Shown piece by piece: positions 1 to 9,764 of a stretch of 51,281 nt of DNA (positions within the stretch are counted from its first letter, which is position 1; every line of letters starts with the position of its first letter). The notes below the pieces were generated by a model. That model made no database searches and was not told the DNA's origin. It was given only the letters and a program-made list of their open reading frames with translations. Made by a program: the position numbers and the translations under genes. Origin of the DNA: Parcubacteria group bacterium Athens0714_16 (GTDB taxonomy: Bacteria; Patescibacteriota; Minisyncoccia; Phycocordibacterales; 21-14-all-36-13); NCBI GenBank assembly GCA_007376805.1, contig VMGX01000003.1:1-51281 (forward strand), read 5' to 3'.

Positions 1-233
1 CCTTCGTCAATAACAGACCGAGAAAAGTTATTGGATACAAAATGCCAAGTATGTATAATTATAGTTCGTGTAGTGTCCTACTTGAGGGGTGTGGAGAGGA
101 AGAAAATTCTGACAAGATAATAACAAAAATTATAAATTTGTCAATGATATTAGATAATCTTGCAGTTTCGTGTTTTAAAGAGTATAAATAAATAAAAAGT
201 TCTATAACATTTACAAATAAAGGGAGAAAAGTA

Positions 234-761
234 ATGAGAAAAGACATTCTTGAACGTTTATCAGACTTTGCAAAAAAGTATTCTGACGCAAATACCGCCC
301 CGCAAGTAGAATTATTAAGGTTCTTTAAAAAAATAATTCCATCTGCAACAAAGATTGGAGTTTTACCTGACAATACAAAAATTGCTCATTTTGACAAATA
401 TACAACTTATGTTGTGTTAATTGTTAAAGAAGAAAAAAAAATCGGTACATTAAAAAATCTTACTGGAAATTGCATCTGTATGATAATAGGAGATGATGGT
501 TTAATTTCGTATGAATTACATTCTTGCTTTGGCTATTTTTTTCCATTTTGGTCATCAAAAAAAAGAATTACTTTATTTGATTTATTAAAAATTAACAATG
601 AATTAGAGTATTTTTTTAAAAACGGCCAACCAAGAAGTGAAAGCACATCTTCATATGACTTTTTTGAAACATACGTAGGAAGAAGAAAATATACACATGC
701 AATAGCTCAGGATTTGGAATTTAAAGAAGAGCTTAGCAAGACTTTTGGATTTAGATTTTAA
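234..761 (+). CDS. hypothetical protein (175 aa)
   Basis: ORF preceded by aaagggagaaaagta and followed by a perfect palindromic terminator; no family recognised. Confidence 0.7.
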   Translation: MRKDILERLSDFAKKYSDANTAPQVELLRFFKKIIPSATKIGVLPDNTKIAHFDKYTTYVVLIVKEEKKIGTLKNLTGNCICMIIGDDGLISYELHSCFGYFFPFWSSKKRITLFDLLKINNELEYFFKNGQPRSESTSSYDFFETYVGRRKYTHAIAQDLEFKEELSKTFGFRF

Positions 762-770
762 TTTCAAAAC

Positions 771-796
771 AAAAGAGCCGATTAATCGGCTCTTTT
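771..796 (+). terminator. Rho-independent terminator
   Basis: AAAAGAGCCGATTAATCGGCTCTTTT perfect palindrome followed by T-rich sequence. Confidence 0.8.
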
Positions 797-826
797 TTAT
801 TTGTTTAGTTTTTTTGATTTTGCTTG

Positions 827-862
827 TCCCGTTAAATAGGTGCTTGGCACATTTAACTGGGA
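827..862. repeat. palindromic element overlapping lysS stop codon
   Basis: TCCCGTTAAAT-a-GGTGCttgGCAC-ATTTAACtGGGA; the lysS TAA (minus strand) lies in one arm. Confidence 0.6.
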
Positions 863-2346
863 TGTTTTTCTGATTTAGTGATTTTCTGACTTTCCTCCGG
901 TTTCATCAATGGAAAAATCTGTGTCTCACGAATTGGTTTGTTCATTAAAAATGCAAAAACTCTTTCGCTCATACCAAATCCACATGTTGGTGGCATTCCA
1001 TACTCCAATGCCTCAACAAAATCTTTATCGTACATCTGCGCTTCTTCATCTCCCGCCTCTCTTAAATCGCTCTGTTTTTTAAATCTTTCTGCTTGATCTA
1101 TTGGGTCATTCAACTCTGAAAAGCCATTCCCAAGTTCACTCCCAGCGATTATAGGCTGAAATCTTTGTGTAATTCTAGGTTCTTTTTCATCCGATTTTGC
1201 AAGTGGAGAAACCTCTTTAGGAACTCCAACAACAAATCCTGGACCAATTAATTTTTTTCTACAATATTTCCATAAATTGTCTATCGCACGATTTAAATTA
1301 AATCCCTTCTTATCATAATCAATTTTTAACTCTTGCAGTTTCTTTTCTACTTCTTTAGTCGTAGTTTCTAAAACATCTATCCCTGTAAGTTTTCTAACAG
1401 TATCTCTATAATCATATCTTTCCCATTTTTTCTCCAAATCAATTTCTTGTCCTTTTATATTAAATTGTAAAGTTCCAAAAGTTTTTTCTGCTACATATTT
1501 ATAAAGTTCTTCAACAAGATCCATTCCTTTTTCATAATCAGCAAACGCCCAATAAAATTCCATCTGTGTGTAATCTTGTAAATGTTCTGCGTCCATTCCT
1601 TCATTTCTAAATTGTCTTCCTATTTCAAAGGTCTTCTCAATCCCAGAAACCATTAACCTTTTTTGCCACAATTCTCCCATTGATATTCTTAAATAAACAT
1701 CAATATCAAGTGCATTATGATGTGTTATAAAAGGTTTTGCATCTGCACCACCGGCGATTATTTCAAGAGCCGGAGTTTCAACTTCAATAAATTCTCTTTC
1801 AATCAAAAATTCTCTAATTGAATTCCAAAATATAGATTTTTTTTCAACCATTTCTCTAACATCTTTATTAAGAAAAATATCTAAATATCTTTTTCTTAAT
1901 CTTTCCTCTTCGTTTTTAAGACCAAACCAGTCTTCCGGAATTGGTCTTAAACTTTTTGTTAAAATTTTCCATTCTCTTATCAAAATACTTTTTTCGCCAC
2001 TTTTCGTTATATATGGTTCACCTTTAATTTCAATAAAATCTCCTCTATCCATCGTTTCATCAAAAAGTTTGTATAAATCATCCCCAATTTCATCCTGTTT
2101 TAAAAAACCCTGAATTTTCCCACTCCCATCAAAAATATCAAAAAAGGTGGAACCACCGTGTTTCCTCAAAGCAACGATTCTACCAGCAACAAAAATACTT
2201 TTACCTTCAAATTTATCAAACGAAGATAAAACATCTGAAATAATATCAGACCTATTTGAAACTGCTGGATAAGGATTAATGCCTTTCTCTCGCAATAATT
2301 TAAGTTTTTTTATTCTCTCATTTCTTAATTCTTCCAAAGATGCCAT
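853..2346 (-). CDS. lysS: lysyl-tRNA synthetase, class II
   Basis: 497 aa; FEIGRQFRNEGMDAEHLQDYTQMEFYWAFADYE and C-terminal GFGMSERVFAFLMNKPIRETQIFPLMKP class II motifs. Confidence 0.95.
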   Translation of the reverse strand: MASLEELRNERIKKLKLLREKGINPYPAVSNRSDIISDVLSSFDKFEGKSIFVAGRIVALRKHGGSTFFDIFDGSGKIQGFLKQDEIGDDLYKLFDETMDRGDFIEIKGEPYITKSGEKSILIREWKILTKSLRPIPEDWFGLKNEEERLRKRYLDIFLNKDVREMVEKKSIFWNSIREFLIEREFIEVETPALEIIAGGADAKPFITHHNALDIDVYLRISMGELWQKRLMVSGIEKTFEIGRQFRNEGMDAEHLQDYTQMEFYWAFADYEKGMDLVEELYKYVAEKTFGTLQFNIKGQEIDLEKKWERYDYRDTVRKLTGIDVLETTTKEVEKKLQELKIDYDKKGFNLNRAIDNLWKYCRKKLIGPGFVVGVPKEVSPLAKSDEKEPRITQRFQPIIAGSELGNGFSELNDPIDQAERFKKQSDLREAGDEEAQMYDKDFVEALEYGMPPTCGFGMSERVFAFLMNKPIRETQIFPLMKPEESQKITKSEKHPS

Positions 2347-2456
2347 AAATATAAAAAATAATTACAAAATTTCAGTTAATTTTTAGTAAAAACAAATAAA
2401 CTATACCTTTACAGTATAGCTTATTTAAAATTTTTATTCTATTTAGAAAATGTTAA

Positions 2457-2921
2457 TTATTTCAGGTCTAAAATAGTATATTCAACACTTCCCCCGGGCG
2501 TGCAACATTTAACTTTATCGCCTTTCTTTTTACCCATTAAAACTGAACCGAGTGGAGATTTGTGTGATATTCTGCTGGCGCCAAGATTTGTTTCTTCTGA
2601 ACCAACAATGTGAAATTCTTTTTCTTTTGGGTCTTTATCTTTTTTAACTACAACAACGGTATCAATTCCAACAATACCAACTTTTTTATGAGTCACAACA
2701 ATAGCTGATTTTAATATTGTATTTAATTTTGCAATTCTTTCTTCAATGATAGCCTGATTTGCTCTTGCTTCATGATATTCGGCGTTCTCTTTTAAATCAC
2801 CAAGGGCTTTTGCTTTTTCAAGATCTGAAGCAATTTCTTCTCTCTTTGTTTCGGTTAGATATTTGTATTCCTTCTTTAGTTCATCTAATTTTTCTTTTGT
2901 TAGATAGTATTTGTCTTCCAT
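2457..2921 (-). CDS. greA: transcription elongation factor GreA
   Basis: YYLTKEKLDELKKEYKYLT...GDLKENAEYHEARANQ...SPLGSVLMGKKKGDKV typical GreA. Confidence 0.95.
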   Translation of the reverse strand: MEDKYYLTKEKLDELKKEYKYLTETKREEIASDLEKAKALGDLKENAEYHEARANQAIIEERIAKLNTILKSAIVVTHKKVGIVGIDTVVVVKKDKDPKEKEFHIVGSEETNLGASRISHKSPLGSVLMGKKKGDKVKCCTPGGSVEYTILDLK

Positions 2922-2938
2922 AATTTATTTTTTAAAAA

Positions 2939-2955
2939 GACACATAATATGTGTC
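2939..2955 (-). promoter_or_regulatory. terminator-like hairpin in greA leader
   Basis: minus strand GACACATATTATGTGTC followed by TTTTT, between a predicted promoter and the greA start. Confidence 0.5.
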
Positions 2956-2987
2956 CTGCCCAGAGGTAGTTCCTTTGGGGTTTAACT

Positions 2988-3015
2988 ATCATATACGCAA
3001 CAAGATAAAAGTCAA
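2988..3015 (-). promoter_or_regulatory. predicted sigma70-type promoter of greA
   Basis: minus strand TTGACT - 16 nt - TATGAT. Confidence 0.6.
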
Positions 3016-3066
3016 GAAGAGGTGGATAACTTCTATTTCGTATACTCGGGAGTATTTTGAATAATA

Positions 3067-3095
3067 AATACCCGTCTAATGCAGACGGGTATTTT
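3067..3095 (-). terminator. Rho-independent terminator
   Basis: AATACCCGTCtaatgcaGACGGGTATTTTT. Confidence 0.7.
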
Positions 3096-3105
3096 TCTTA
3101 ATTTG

Positions 3106-3477
3106 TTAAGTTTCTTCAACTTCCGTTATTTTCAAAATAATATGTCTACCTAAATAGATATTTTTGTTTCCTTGAATATAGAAATTTTTCCTATTACTTT
3201 TTACAAACCACGACGGACCATTTTCATATCTTGTGTTATATGTTGAGTAAGAAATTATCTTATCAACCATCAATTTGGTCTCAAAGATTTGTGAGGACAC
3301 TATTGAACCTCCTTCAATACATCGTGTCACTAAAACATTTCCATACGCTGTACTTATTTTATCTCCAACTTGAACTTGAATCTGTTGAGATTCTTTTTCA
3401 CAAAACATAGTTGGGACATATGCAGCAACAAATAATATTAGGATAAATATACAGAAGATTGATTTTTTACTTTTCAC
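3106..3477 (-). CDS. hypothetical secreted protein
   Basis: 123 aa with N-terminal hydrophobic segment KKSIFCIFILILFVAAYVPTMF. Confidence 0.65.
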   Translation of the reverse strand: MKSKKSIFCIFILILFVAAYVPTMFCEKESQQIQVQVGDKISTAYGNVLVTRCIEGGSIVSSQIFETKLMVDKIISYSTYNTRYENGPSWFVKSNRKNFYIQGNKNIYLGRHIILKITEVEET

Positions 3478-3594
3478 TTAATCCTCCAAAATTATTTTTT
3501 TAGTTAATTTATTTTGTTAGAACTCAGAGTCTTAACCTATTTTACTATATGTTTAAATTATGTCAATACTTACAAAAAAATAAAATAATTATGG

Positions 3595-3624
3595 ATGAAA
3601 AATGTCATTATGGGCATTTTTCAT
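3595..3624 (-). repeat. stop-linked hairpin followed by CCATAAT
   Basis: minus strand ATGAAAAATGCCCATAATGACATTTTTCAT-CCATAATTATTTTATTTTTTT; the PBP2 TGA stop is in its left edge. Confidence 0.65.
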
Positions 3625-5312
3625 TTCGTATACTCCGGAGTATTTTGGATCATCCAGTCAAATAAACCTCTCATTACAAAAACACCCCCTATCACATTGT
3701 CCCTTGGTCCTTTTTCCATTACAACTGCAAACGCATATTTTGGATTTTTGTAAGGGAAAAAACCAACAGCCCAAGAGTTAACTGTTTTTTTTACAGTGCC
3801 TAACTCAGCAGTTCCTGTTTTTGCTGCTATATCAAAACCAACGATATTTAAACCTTTTGCCGTCCCGGTTAAAGCAGACTCTCTCATCCCCCCCTTAACC
3901 GCGTCAAAAAATTTTTGTGGGATATCAATTGGTATTTTTTTTACATTTATCTGGTCGCCAAACAAGACCGTTGGGGTAACTATTCCTCCATTGTTAGCAA
4001 TTGTCGCAACCCCTCTAACCATTTGAATCGGGGTCACTTGGAAGCCATATTGCCCTATTGCAGTGTTATACGTATCCCCCAATCTCCAAACTTCCCCATC
4101 GAAATTTTCTTTTTTCCACTCTGGGCTAGGAATTATTCCGCTCGACTCGTAAAGATTAATCCCCGTTTCTTCCCCAAGACCAAAGGCCTTCACGTAGGAG
4201 TTTATTTTTTCAATTCCCAAACCTCTCTGTGACCCAAAACCACCCCCTATTTCGTAGAAATAAACATTTGAAGAAACTGCGAGAGCTTGCTTCAAATCAA
4301 CCCAGCCGTGTGCCTTCCAGTCCTTAAAAACAGATTTTTTAGTTGAGTCGTATGGATTTTGTATTTCTATTTGACCCATGCTTAATATTTGTGTTTCTGG
4401 TTTTATAATATTTTCATTAAGAGCACCAATCGCCATAAAAGGTTTTACAATTGAACCCGGTGTATATAAACCCATATTTACTCTATCAAGAAATGGTTTG
4501 TTCGTATTAGTTACAAAACTTCTAATTTTTTCTTCTTCAATTCCGTCGGACATAATTTGAGAATCAAATTCGGGATAACTTGTAATAGCAATAATTTCTC
4601 CTGTTTTAATATCCATAATTACTCCAGCACCGCCACTAAACCCAACGCTTTGAGAAAGACTTTTTATATTTTCATATAATTTATTTTGTACCTTTGAATC
4701 TATTGATAAAACAATATCTTCCCCATCAACCGGAGGCCATATCGTACTTTCAGATTTTACATTCATTAGCGCGTCAATTTCAGATATTTTAGAACCATTC
4801 ACTCCCCCTATTTGTTCATTAAAAAACTTTTCAACACCGCTCATACCAATAACTTCTTCCTGATAATAAAAACCGCTGTTATCTTTTAAAGGATAATTTA
4901 TAAAACCAAGTAAATGAGAAAAACCGCCAAGGTTTGTATATTTTCTTAAATAAAAATCTTCTTCTTTTTCTTTTGTGTTCCAGACAAGTAATTCTTTATT
5001 CCTATCATAAACAACTCCCCTTTTTGCAAATATTATTGTTTTTTTGAGATGGTTTTGTTCACTTTCAATAAGATAACTTTCCCCTTTTTTAATTTGTAAA
5101 ATCCATATTTTAGAAACAAAAACAAAACATATTAATAACAAAACTATGCCCAAGCCCAATATGCTTTTTTTACTGATTGGTTTTTCAATACGGCCTTCAA
5201 GTTGGCTTTTGTCGAAATTGGGGAAATTGTGAGAATCGGCAAAAATTTCATCTGGGTCTATGTCGCTGTATTTAGGCCTTTTGGTCTTTCTTTTTTGGTG
5301 TAAAAAAAACAT
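3621..5312 (-). CDS. mrdA: penicillin-binding protein 2 (peptidoglycan transpeptidase)
   Basis: SIVKPF, SSN and KTGTAE active-site motifs; N-terminal TM; last gene of the mre cluster. Confidence 0.9.
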   Translation of the reverse strand: MFFLHQKRKTKRPKYSDIDPDEIFADSHNFPNFDKSQLEGRIEKPISKKSILGLGIVLLLICFVFVSKIWILQIKKGESYLIESEQNHLKKTIIFAKRGVVYDRNKELLVWNTKEKEEDFYLRKYTNLGGFSHLLGFINYPLKDNSGFYYQEEVIGMSGVEKFFNEQIGGVNGSKISEIDALMNVKSESTIWPPVDGEDIVLSIDSKVQNKLYENIKSLSQSVGFSGGAGVIMDIKTGEIIAITSYPEFDSQIMSDGIEEEKIRSFVTNTNKPFLDRVNMGLYTPGSIVKPFMAIGALNENIIKPETQILSMGQIEIQNPYDSTKKSVFKDWKAHGWVDLKQALAVSSNVYFYEIGGGFGSQRGLGIEKINSYVKAFGLGEETGINLYESSGIIPSPEWKKENFDGEVWRLGDTYNTAIGQYGFQVTPIQMVRGVATIANNGGIVTPTVLFGDQINVKKIPIDIPQKFFDAVKGGMRESALTGTAKGLNIVGFDIAAKTGTAELGTVKKTVNSWAVGFFPYKNPKYAFAVVMEKGPRDNVIGGVFVMRGLFDWMIQNTPEYTK

Positions 5313-5317
5313 AAAAA

Positions 5318-5584
5318 TTATCTAAAAAAATTAAATTTAACTATTTCTTTAATATAATATGAAAAAACAAAAACTATTGAAACAAATATTGAGACACCAA
5401 AATAGAAATTCACCGATGAAAATAAACTAAGGCTGTAGGCAGAATCTATAAAAAAAGCAAAAAACAACGCCTCATAAAAATTATTGAAAACAAATATACA
5501 AAATAATATTAAAAGTAGACTAACCCACCACGGGAAAATAAAAATACTTAAAAATAAAATTATATCCGCAAGAAATCTAATCAT
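5318..5584 (-). CDS. small membrane protein, probable MreD equivalent
   Basis: 88 aa hydrophobic protein between mreC and PBP2; positional argument. Confidence 0.5.
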   Translation of the reverse strand: MIRFLADIILFLSIFIFPWWVSLLLILFCIFVFNNFYEALFFAFFIDSAYSLSLFSSVNFYFGVSIFVSIVFVFSYYIKEIVKFNFFR

Positions 5585-5604
5585 ATTGTTTTTTATCTCA
5601 TAAA

Positions 5605-6399
5605 TTATTGCTCATTTAAAATTTGAACTTCTTTTATTTCAAATATGTTAAATAAACTTCTAAAAAAAACATTCTGAAATGCATCTGATGGTTTGGTTTC
5701 AATATATTCAACAATTCCAATTTGGCTTGAAGCATCCTCAGACAAAGATACTTTATCTCCGGTTTTTATACTAACATCTTTTGGAAGTTTTATAATAAAA
5801 TTACCTCCACCAACCCCTTCTGCAACAACTGGAGTTTTTTCGTTTAATATTACGCTTGTTTTAGAACCATTGGTTGAAAATAAAAAAACAAGAGCAGTGT
5901 GGTCAAAAACATCATAAATTTCTCCAACAACTAGACCATTAAAAAATACTTTATCTTTTTTTTCTACACCCTGATTTGCACCAACATCAATAACTAATGT
6001 GTCGTATGGGGAAGAGGGTGGCCATGAAATGACATAGCCTAAAATAATATTATTATTTCTATCTCTGTTTAATATTTCGTTTAATTTTTTATTTTCTTTT
6101 AAAATATTTCCCTGATTTAAAAGATTAATCTTCAATTCTATATTTTTTTCTCGTAAAATTTTATTTTCAGAAATAAGAGAATTTTTAGTTCTAAAAAAAT
6201 TAGTCGTATTATAAATAACATTGCGAGTACTTTTACCAAAAGACCAGAATGGAGTACCTATCCACTGTACCGTTCCAGATAATATATGTGGTGCCAAAAA
6301 ATTTAATAAAATTATTATAGTAATAAAAATAGAAACCACTATAAATGGCCTTGGCATTTTTTTTGCAGAACTTCTCCTATTTTTGAAGAGGTAATTCAT
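5605..6399 (-). CDS. mreC: rod shape-determining protein MreC
   Basis: N-terminal TM, coiled coil, VISWPPSSPYDTLVIDVGANQGVEKKDKVFFNGLVVGEI. Confidence 0.85.
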   Translation of the reverse strand: MNYLFKNRRSSAKKMPRPFIVVSIFITIIILLNFLAPHILSGTVQWIGTPFWSFGKSTRNVIYNTTNFFRTKNSLISENKILREKNIELKINLLNQGNILKENKKLNEILNRDRNNNIILGYVISWPPSSPYDTLVIDVGANQGVEKKDKVFFNGLVVGEIYDVFDHTALVFLFSTNGSKTSVILNEKTPVVAEGVGGGNFIIKLPKDVSIKTGDKVSLSEDASSQIGIVEYIETKPSDAFQNVFFRSLFNIFEIKEVQILNEQ

Positions 6400-7453
6400 C
6401 TTTATCGTGGATTAAAATACTATCAAAATCATCCAATCTTTCAAAGAGAACACCTGTTCCTCTGGCAACTGCTGTTAATGGGTCATCCGCAATAAAAATA
6501 GGTATTTTCAAATAATTACTCAACAATATATCTAAATCTTTTAATAATGCCCCGCCACCAACAAGAAAAATCCCCCTATGCATAATGTCTGAAAGAATCT
6601 CGGGCGGAGTAATTTCCAAAATATCTTTTACTGATTCTAAAAAATTACTCAATGAATGCGCCAATGCTTCTCTTATATCTGAATCGGTTATGATTACTTC
6701 TTTTGGTAAACCAGTTATCAAATCTCTTCCTTTCACAGCTTTTTCCAAACGAGAGTTTCCATTCATTACTGATCCAATACTAATTTTTAAGTTTTCAGCG
6801 GTTCTTTCACCAATAAGAATTTTGAATTCATCGCGAATATATGAAATTATATCACTATCAAAACGATCACCTGCAATTTTTATATTTTTTGAAACAACAA
6901 CCCCGTTCATAGAAAGAATAGCCATATCAGATGTCCCACCTCCAATATCTATAATCATACTTCCGAACGGGTCATGGATTGGTAGTCTTATTCCCATGGC
7001 CGAAGCCACTGGTTCTTCTACTATATATACTTCTCTGGCGCCTGCATTTTTTGTTGCGTCTTGTACTGCCCTTCTTTCAACGTTTGTTATTCCCGATGGA
7101 ACACCGACAATAACTCTAGGCCCAAGCATTTTCTTTGAAACTTTGTTTTGAGTTTTTTTTATTAAATAGGAAAGCATTTCCTCTGTGACCTCAAAATTAG
7201 AGATAACACCGTCAACGAGAGGTTTTATAGCAACAATATGGCTTGGCGTTCTCCCAAGCATTCTTTTGGCCCCATGCCCGATATCAACAATCTGACCAGT
7301 TTTTTGATTTACAGCAACAACCGAAGGTTCATTTATAATAATTCCCTTTCCTCTCAAATAAACCAAGGTATTCGTTGTCCCTAAATCAATTCCTATATCG
7401 TTTGATAAAAACGGTAGTATTTTATTTCTTATTTTTTTACCAAAAGAATACAT
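6377..7453 (-). CDS. mreB: rod shape-determining protein MreB
   Basis: IGIDLGTTNTLVYLRGKGIIINEPSVVAV, DIGGGTSDMAI, FLVGGGALLKDL; overlaps mreC. Confidence 0.95.
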   Translation of the reverse strand: MYSFGKKIRNKILPFLSNDIGIDLGTTNTLVYLRGKGIIINEPSVVAVNQKTGQIVDIGHGAKRMLGRTPSHIVAIKPLVDGVISNFEVTEEMLSYLIKKTQNKVSKKMLGPRVIVGVPSGITNVERRAVQDATKNAGAREVYIVEEPVASAMGIRLPIHDPFGSMIIDIGGGTSDMAILSMNGVVVSKNIKIAGDRFDSDIISYIRDEFKILIGERTAENLKISIGSVMNGNSRLEKAVKGRDLITGLPKEVIITDSDIREALAHSLSNFLESVKDILEITPPEILSDIMHRGIFLVGGGALLKDLDILLSNYLKIPIFIADDPLTAVARGTGVLFERLDDFDSILIHDKDELPLQK

Positions 7454-7585
7454 AATAAAAATTTCTAATTTTCAATTACTAATTTCCAATAAAAGTAACA
7501 TTTTTCATAATTTTGGTATTTCATTAGAAATTGGAAATTTGATATTAACTATTCATTCAATTTATTAATCTCGATCAAATTCTTT

Positions 7586-8833
7586 TTACTTAAATCTCTC
7601 AAACAATTCATTCTTATTTAATAAAATAAATTTATTCTCATTTCTTTTTTTGAATTCAAATTTATTTTCTTTTAATGTTTTGTCACTAACAACAATTCTA
7701 ACCGGAATTCCTATCAAATCTGAATCTGCAAATTTTTGACCAGCACTAGCTTCTCTGTCGTCATAAAGTACATCAACTTTTTTTTGTTTTAGTTCTTCGT
7801 ACAAATTATCTGCAGTTTTTTTAGTTTTCTCATCATCACCAACAACAATAAGATGAACATCAAAAGGAGTTACCGATTCGGGCCATACAATACCTTTTTC
7901 ATCACACATCACTTCAACAATAGTTCCCATTACTCTTCCTGGACCTATCCCATAACTACCCATTACAACTGGTTTTGAATTACCCTCATTATCTTTATAG
8001 AACAAACCTATGGATTCCGAAAATTTTGTCCCTAAATTAAAGATATTACCAACTTCGACTGATTTTTCTTCAGTATATAATTCACTACCACATTCAGGAC
8101 ATTTTTTTTGTTCTTCCCAAATATCCTTATTAACAGCCACCTTTTTACATCCGCCACATAAATATATCTCATCTTCTCCATTTGGTATTATTGTTTGGAA
8201 TTCGTGAGAATACTTTGAAAATGAGCCACCGGAAGCAAATGTAACATATGTTTTTTCTCCCAAACCAACTCGTTCAAAAATTTTTTTATAGGCATCTTTT
8301 GCTTTCTCATAAAAATTTTCCTGTTCTTCTTTGTCCTTACAAAATGAATAAAGGTCTTTCATCAAAAATTCTCTTCCTCTCATTAATCCACTTCTCGCGC
8401 GGACTTCGTTTCTAAACTTTGTTTGTATTTGATAAACAAAAGTTGGTAAATCTTTGTAAGAAGAAATGTGGTCTTTCATTATTCTCGTGAGTGGTTCCTC
8501 ATGTGTAAATCCTAATCCAAGCTCACTCCCACTTTTTAATTTTGTTTTGAACCAAATATCAACAACTTCATCGCTCCATCTATTTGTTTGTTCCCACAAA
8601 CTTTTATCTTGAAGCGCCGACAAAAATAATTCTTGTCCTCCGATAGCGTCCATCTCTTCACGAATAATATTATTTATTTTAGTTAAAACACGAAGCCCAA
8701 GCGGAAGAAAAGAATATACACCGGCCATCTCTTTAAATATAAAACCACCTCTCGTAAGAAGCTCCGCGTTTTTGGACATCTCATCTTTTGGTGCTTCCCT
8801 TTTTGTTTTTGTAGATAATTTTGATTGTAACAT
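7586..8833 (-). CDS. proS: prolyl-tRNA synthetase (short form)
   Basis: RGGFIFKEMAGVYSFLPLGLRVL...LGFTHEEPLT...GSYGIGPGRVMG...DDREASAGQKFADSDLIGIP; 415 aa. Confidence 0.93.
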   Translation of the reverse strand: MLQSKLSTKTKREAPKDEMSKNAELLTRGGFIFKEMAGVYSFLPLGLRVLTKINNIIREEMDAIGGQELFLSALQDKSLWEQTNRWSDEVVDIWFKTKLKSGSELGLGFTHEEPLTRIMKDHISSYKDLPTFVYQIQTKFRNEVRARSGLMRGREFLMKDLYSFCKDKEEQENFYEKAKDAYKKIFERVGLGEKTYVTFASGGSFSKYSHEFQTIIPNGEDEIYLCGGCKKVAVNKDIWEEQKKCPECGSELYTEEKSVEVGNIFNLGTKFSESIGLFYKDNEGNSKPVVMGSYGIGPGRVMGTIVEVMCDEKGIVWPESVTPFDVHLIVVGDDEKTKKTADNLYEELKQKKVDVLYDDREASAGQKFADSDLIGIPVRIVVSDKTLKENKFEFKKRNENKFILLNKNELFERFK

Positions 8834-9024
8834 TATGGCTCTATTCTACTTTAAAAATATATTGTGGTCAAAATTACTTAATCAATTTAATTGACTTGAA
8901 TATTTTAGATGTTCTGATATAATAATTGCAGAAGTTGTACATTCATATAATTGAATTTTGTTGCGACTTCTGTTTCTGTTTCTTAATTTTTAATAATTTA
9001 AATTTTAAGGAAGGAGGGTATCTT

Positions 9025-9504
9025 ATGAGAATGCGAATTCTCATGTCGGTCATAGTTTTACTCGTTTTACCTTTGTTGATGACAAATGTAAATGCGATGA
9101 GTAAAAATGTGCATCAATACCAGGCGATTTTTGAAGCTTCTAACAATTTCGGGACAGAAAGTGTTACATACAACGCTGTCCGCGGAATTGGGGCTAATGG
9201 TTATTTCTATACTGTTGAATTAATGGGTATAGAAATAGCGGGTAATTCGAAAACAGCTGACGCGGTTATTATAGAGGATGTGGAGGTTCCTCTAATTACA
9301 CAGGACTTCACAAACCTGCTTGATGAGCTACCGGTAAAAAGCAATTGTTTTATTAACTCCGATTCAAAAGAACAGTATTCACGAATAATTGCAATTGGAT
9401 TCGCTGTTCTAACGCAAAAAAATAAAAATGTAATTTCGCGCACTGAATTAAATCTACGGGGGTCATCAATAGCACCTAGAGCAGAAATAACAAACAAAAT
9501 TTAA
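9025..9504 (+). CDS. hypothetical secreted protein
   Basis: start reassigned from the track (8926) to ATG at 9025 after AAGGAGG; signal-peptide-like MRMRILMSVIVLLVLPLLMTNVNAMS. Confidence 0.65.
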   Translation: MRMRILMSVIVLLVLPLLMTNVNAMSKNVHQYQAIFEASNNFGTESVTYNAVRGIGANGYFYTVELMGIEIAGNSKTADAVIIEDVEVPLITQDFTNLLDELPVKSNCFINSDSKEQYSRIIAIGFAVLTQKNKNVISRTELNLRGSSIAPRAEITNKI

Positions 9505-9511
9505 AGCGTAT

Positions 9512-9540
9512 GCAAAACCCGTCATCGCAGACGGGTTTTT
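9512..9540 (+). terminator. Rho-independent terminator
   Basis: AAACCCGTCatcgcaGACGGGTTTTT. Confidence 0.75.
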
Positions 9541-9546
9541 ATTTTT

Positions 9547-9582
9547 TACACTAAAATGTCCTATCGGACATTTTAGTGTAAA
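9547..9582. repeat. long perfect hairpin
   Basis: TTACACTAAAATGTCCtatcGGACATTTTAGTGTAA, 16-bp stem. Confidence 0.7.
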
Positions 9583-9640
9583 AAATCATCTTAGATTTGA
9601 AATTAAACTTGAAACAATTTTTTAAAAAAATTAAAGAGGG

Positions 9641-9764
9641 ATGAAAATTGTCGTTAAGCGACAATTTTTAAAATAAGGATTAAAATCTATCATCATTCTT
9701 TAAAACCTCCCCCGGAGATTTTAAAGAACATGGATGAAAATTGTCGTTAAGCGACAATTTTCAT
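9641..9764. repeat. composite three-hairpin element, copy 1
   Basis: two ATGAAAATTGTCGttaagCGACAATTTT hairpins flanking a TTCTTTAAAACCTCCcccGGAGATTTTAAAGAA hairpin; homologous to 51166-51281. Confidence 0.7.
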
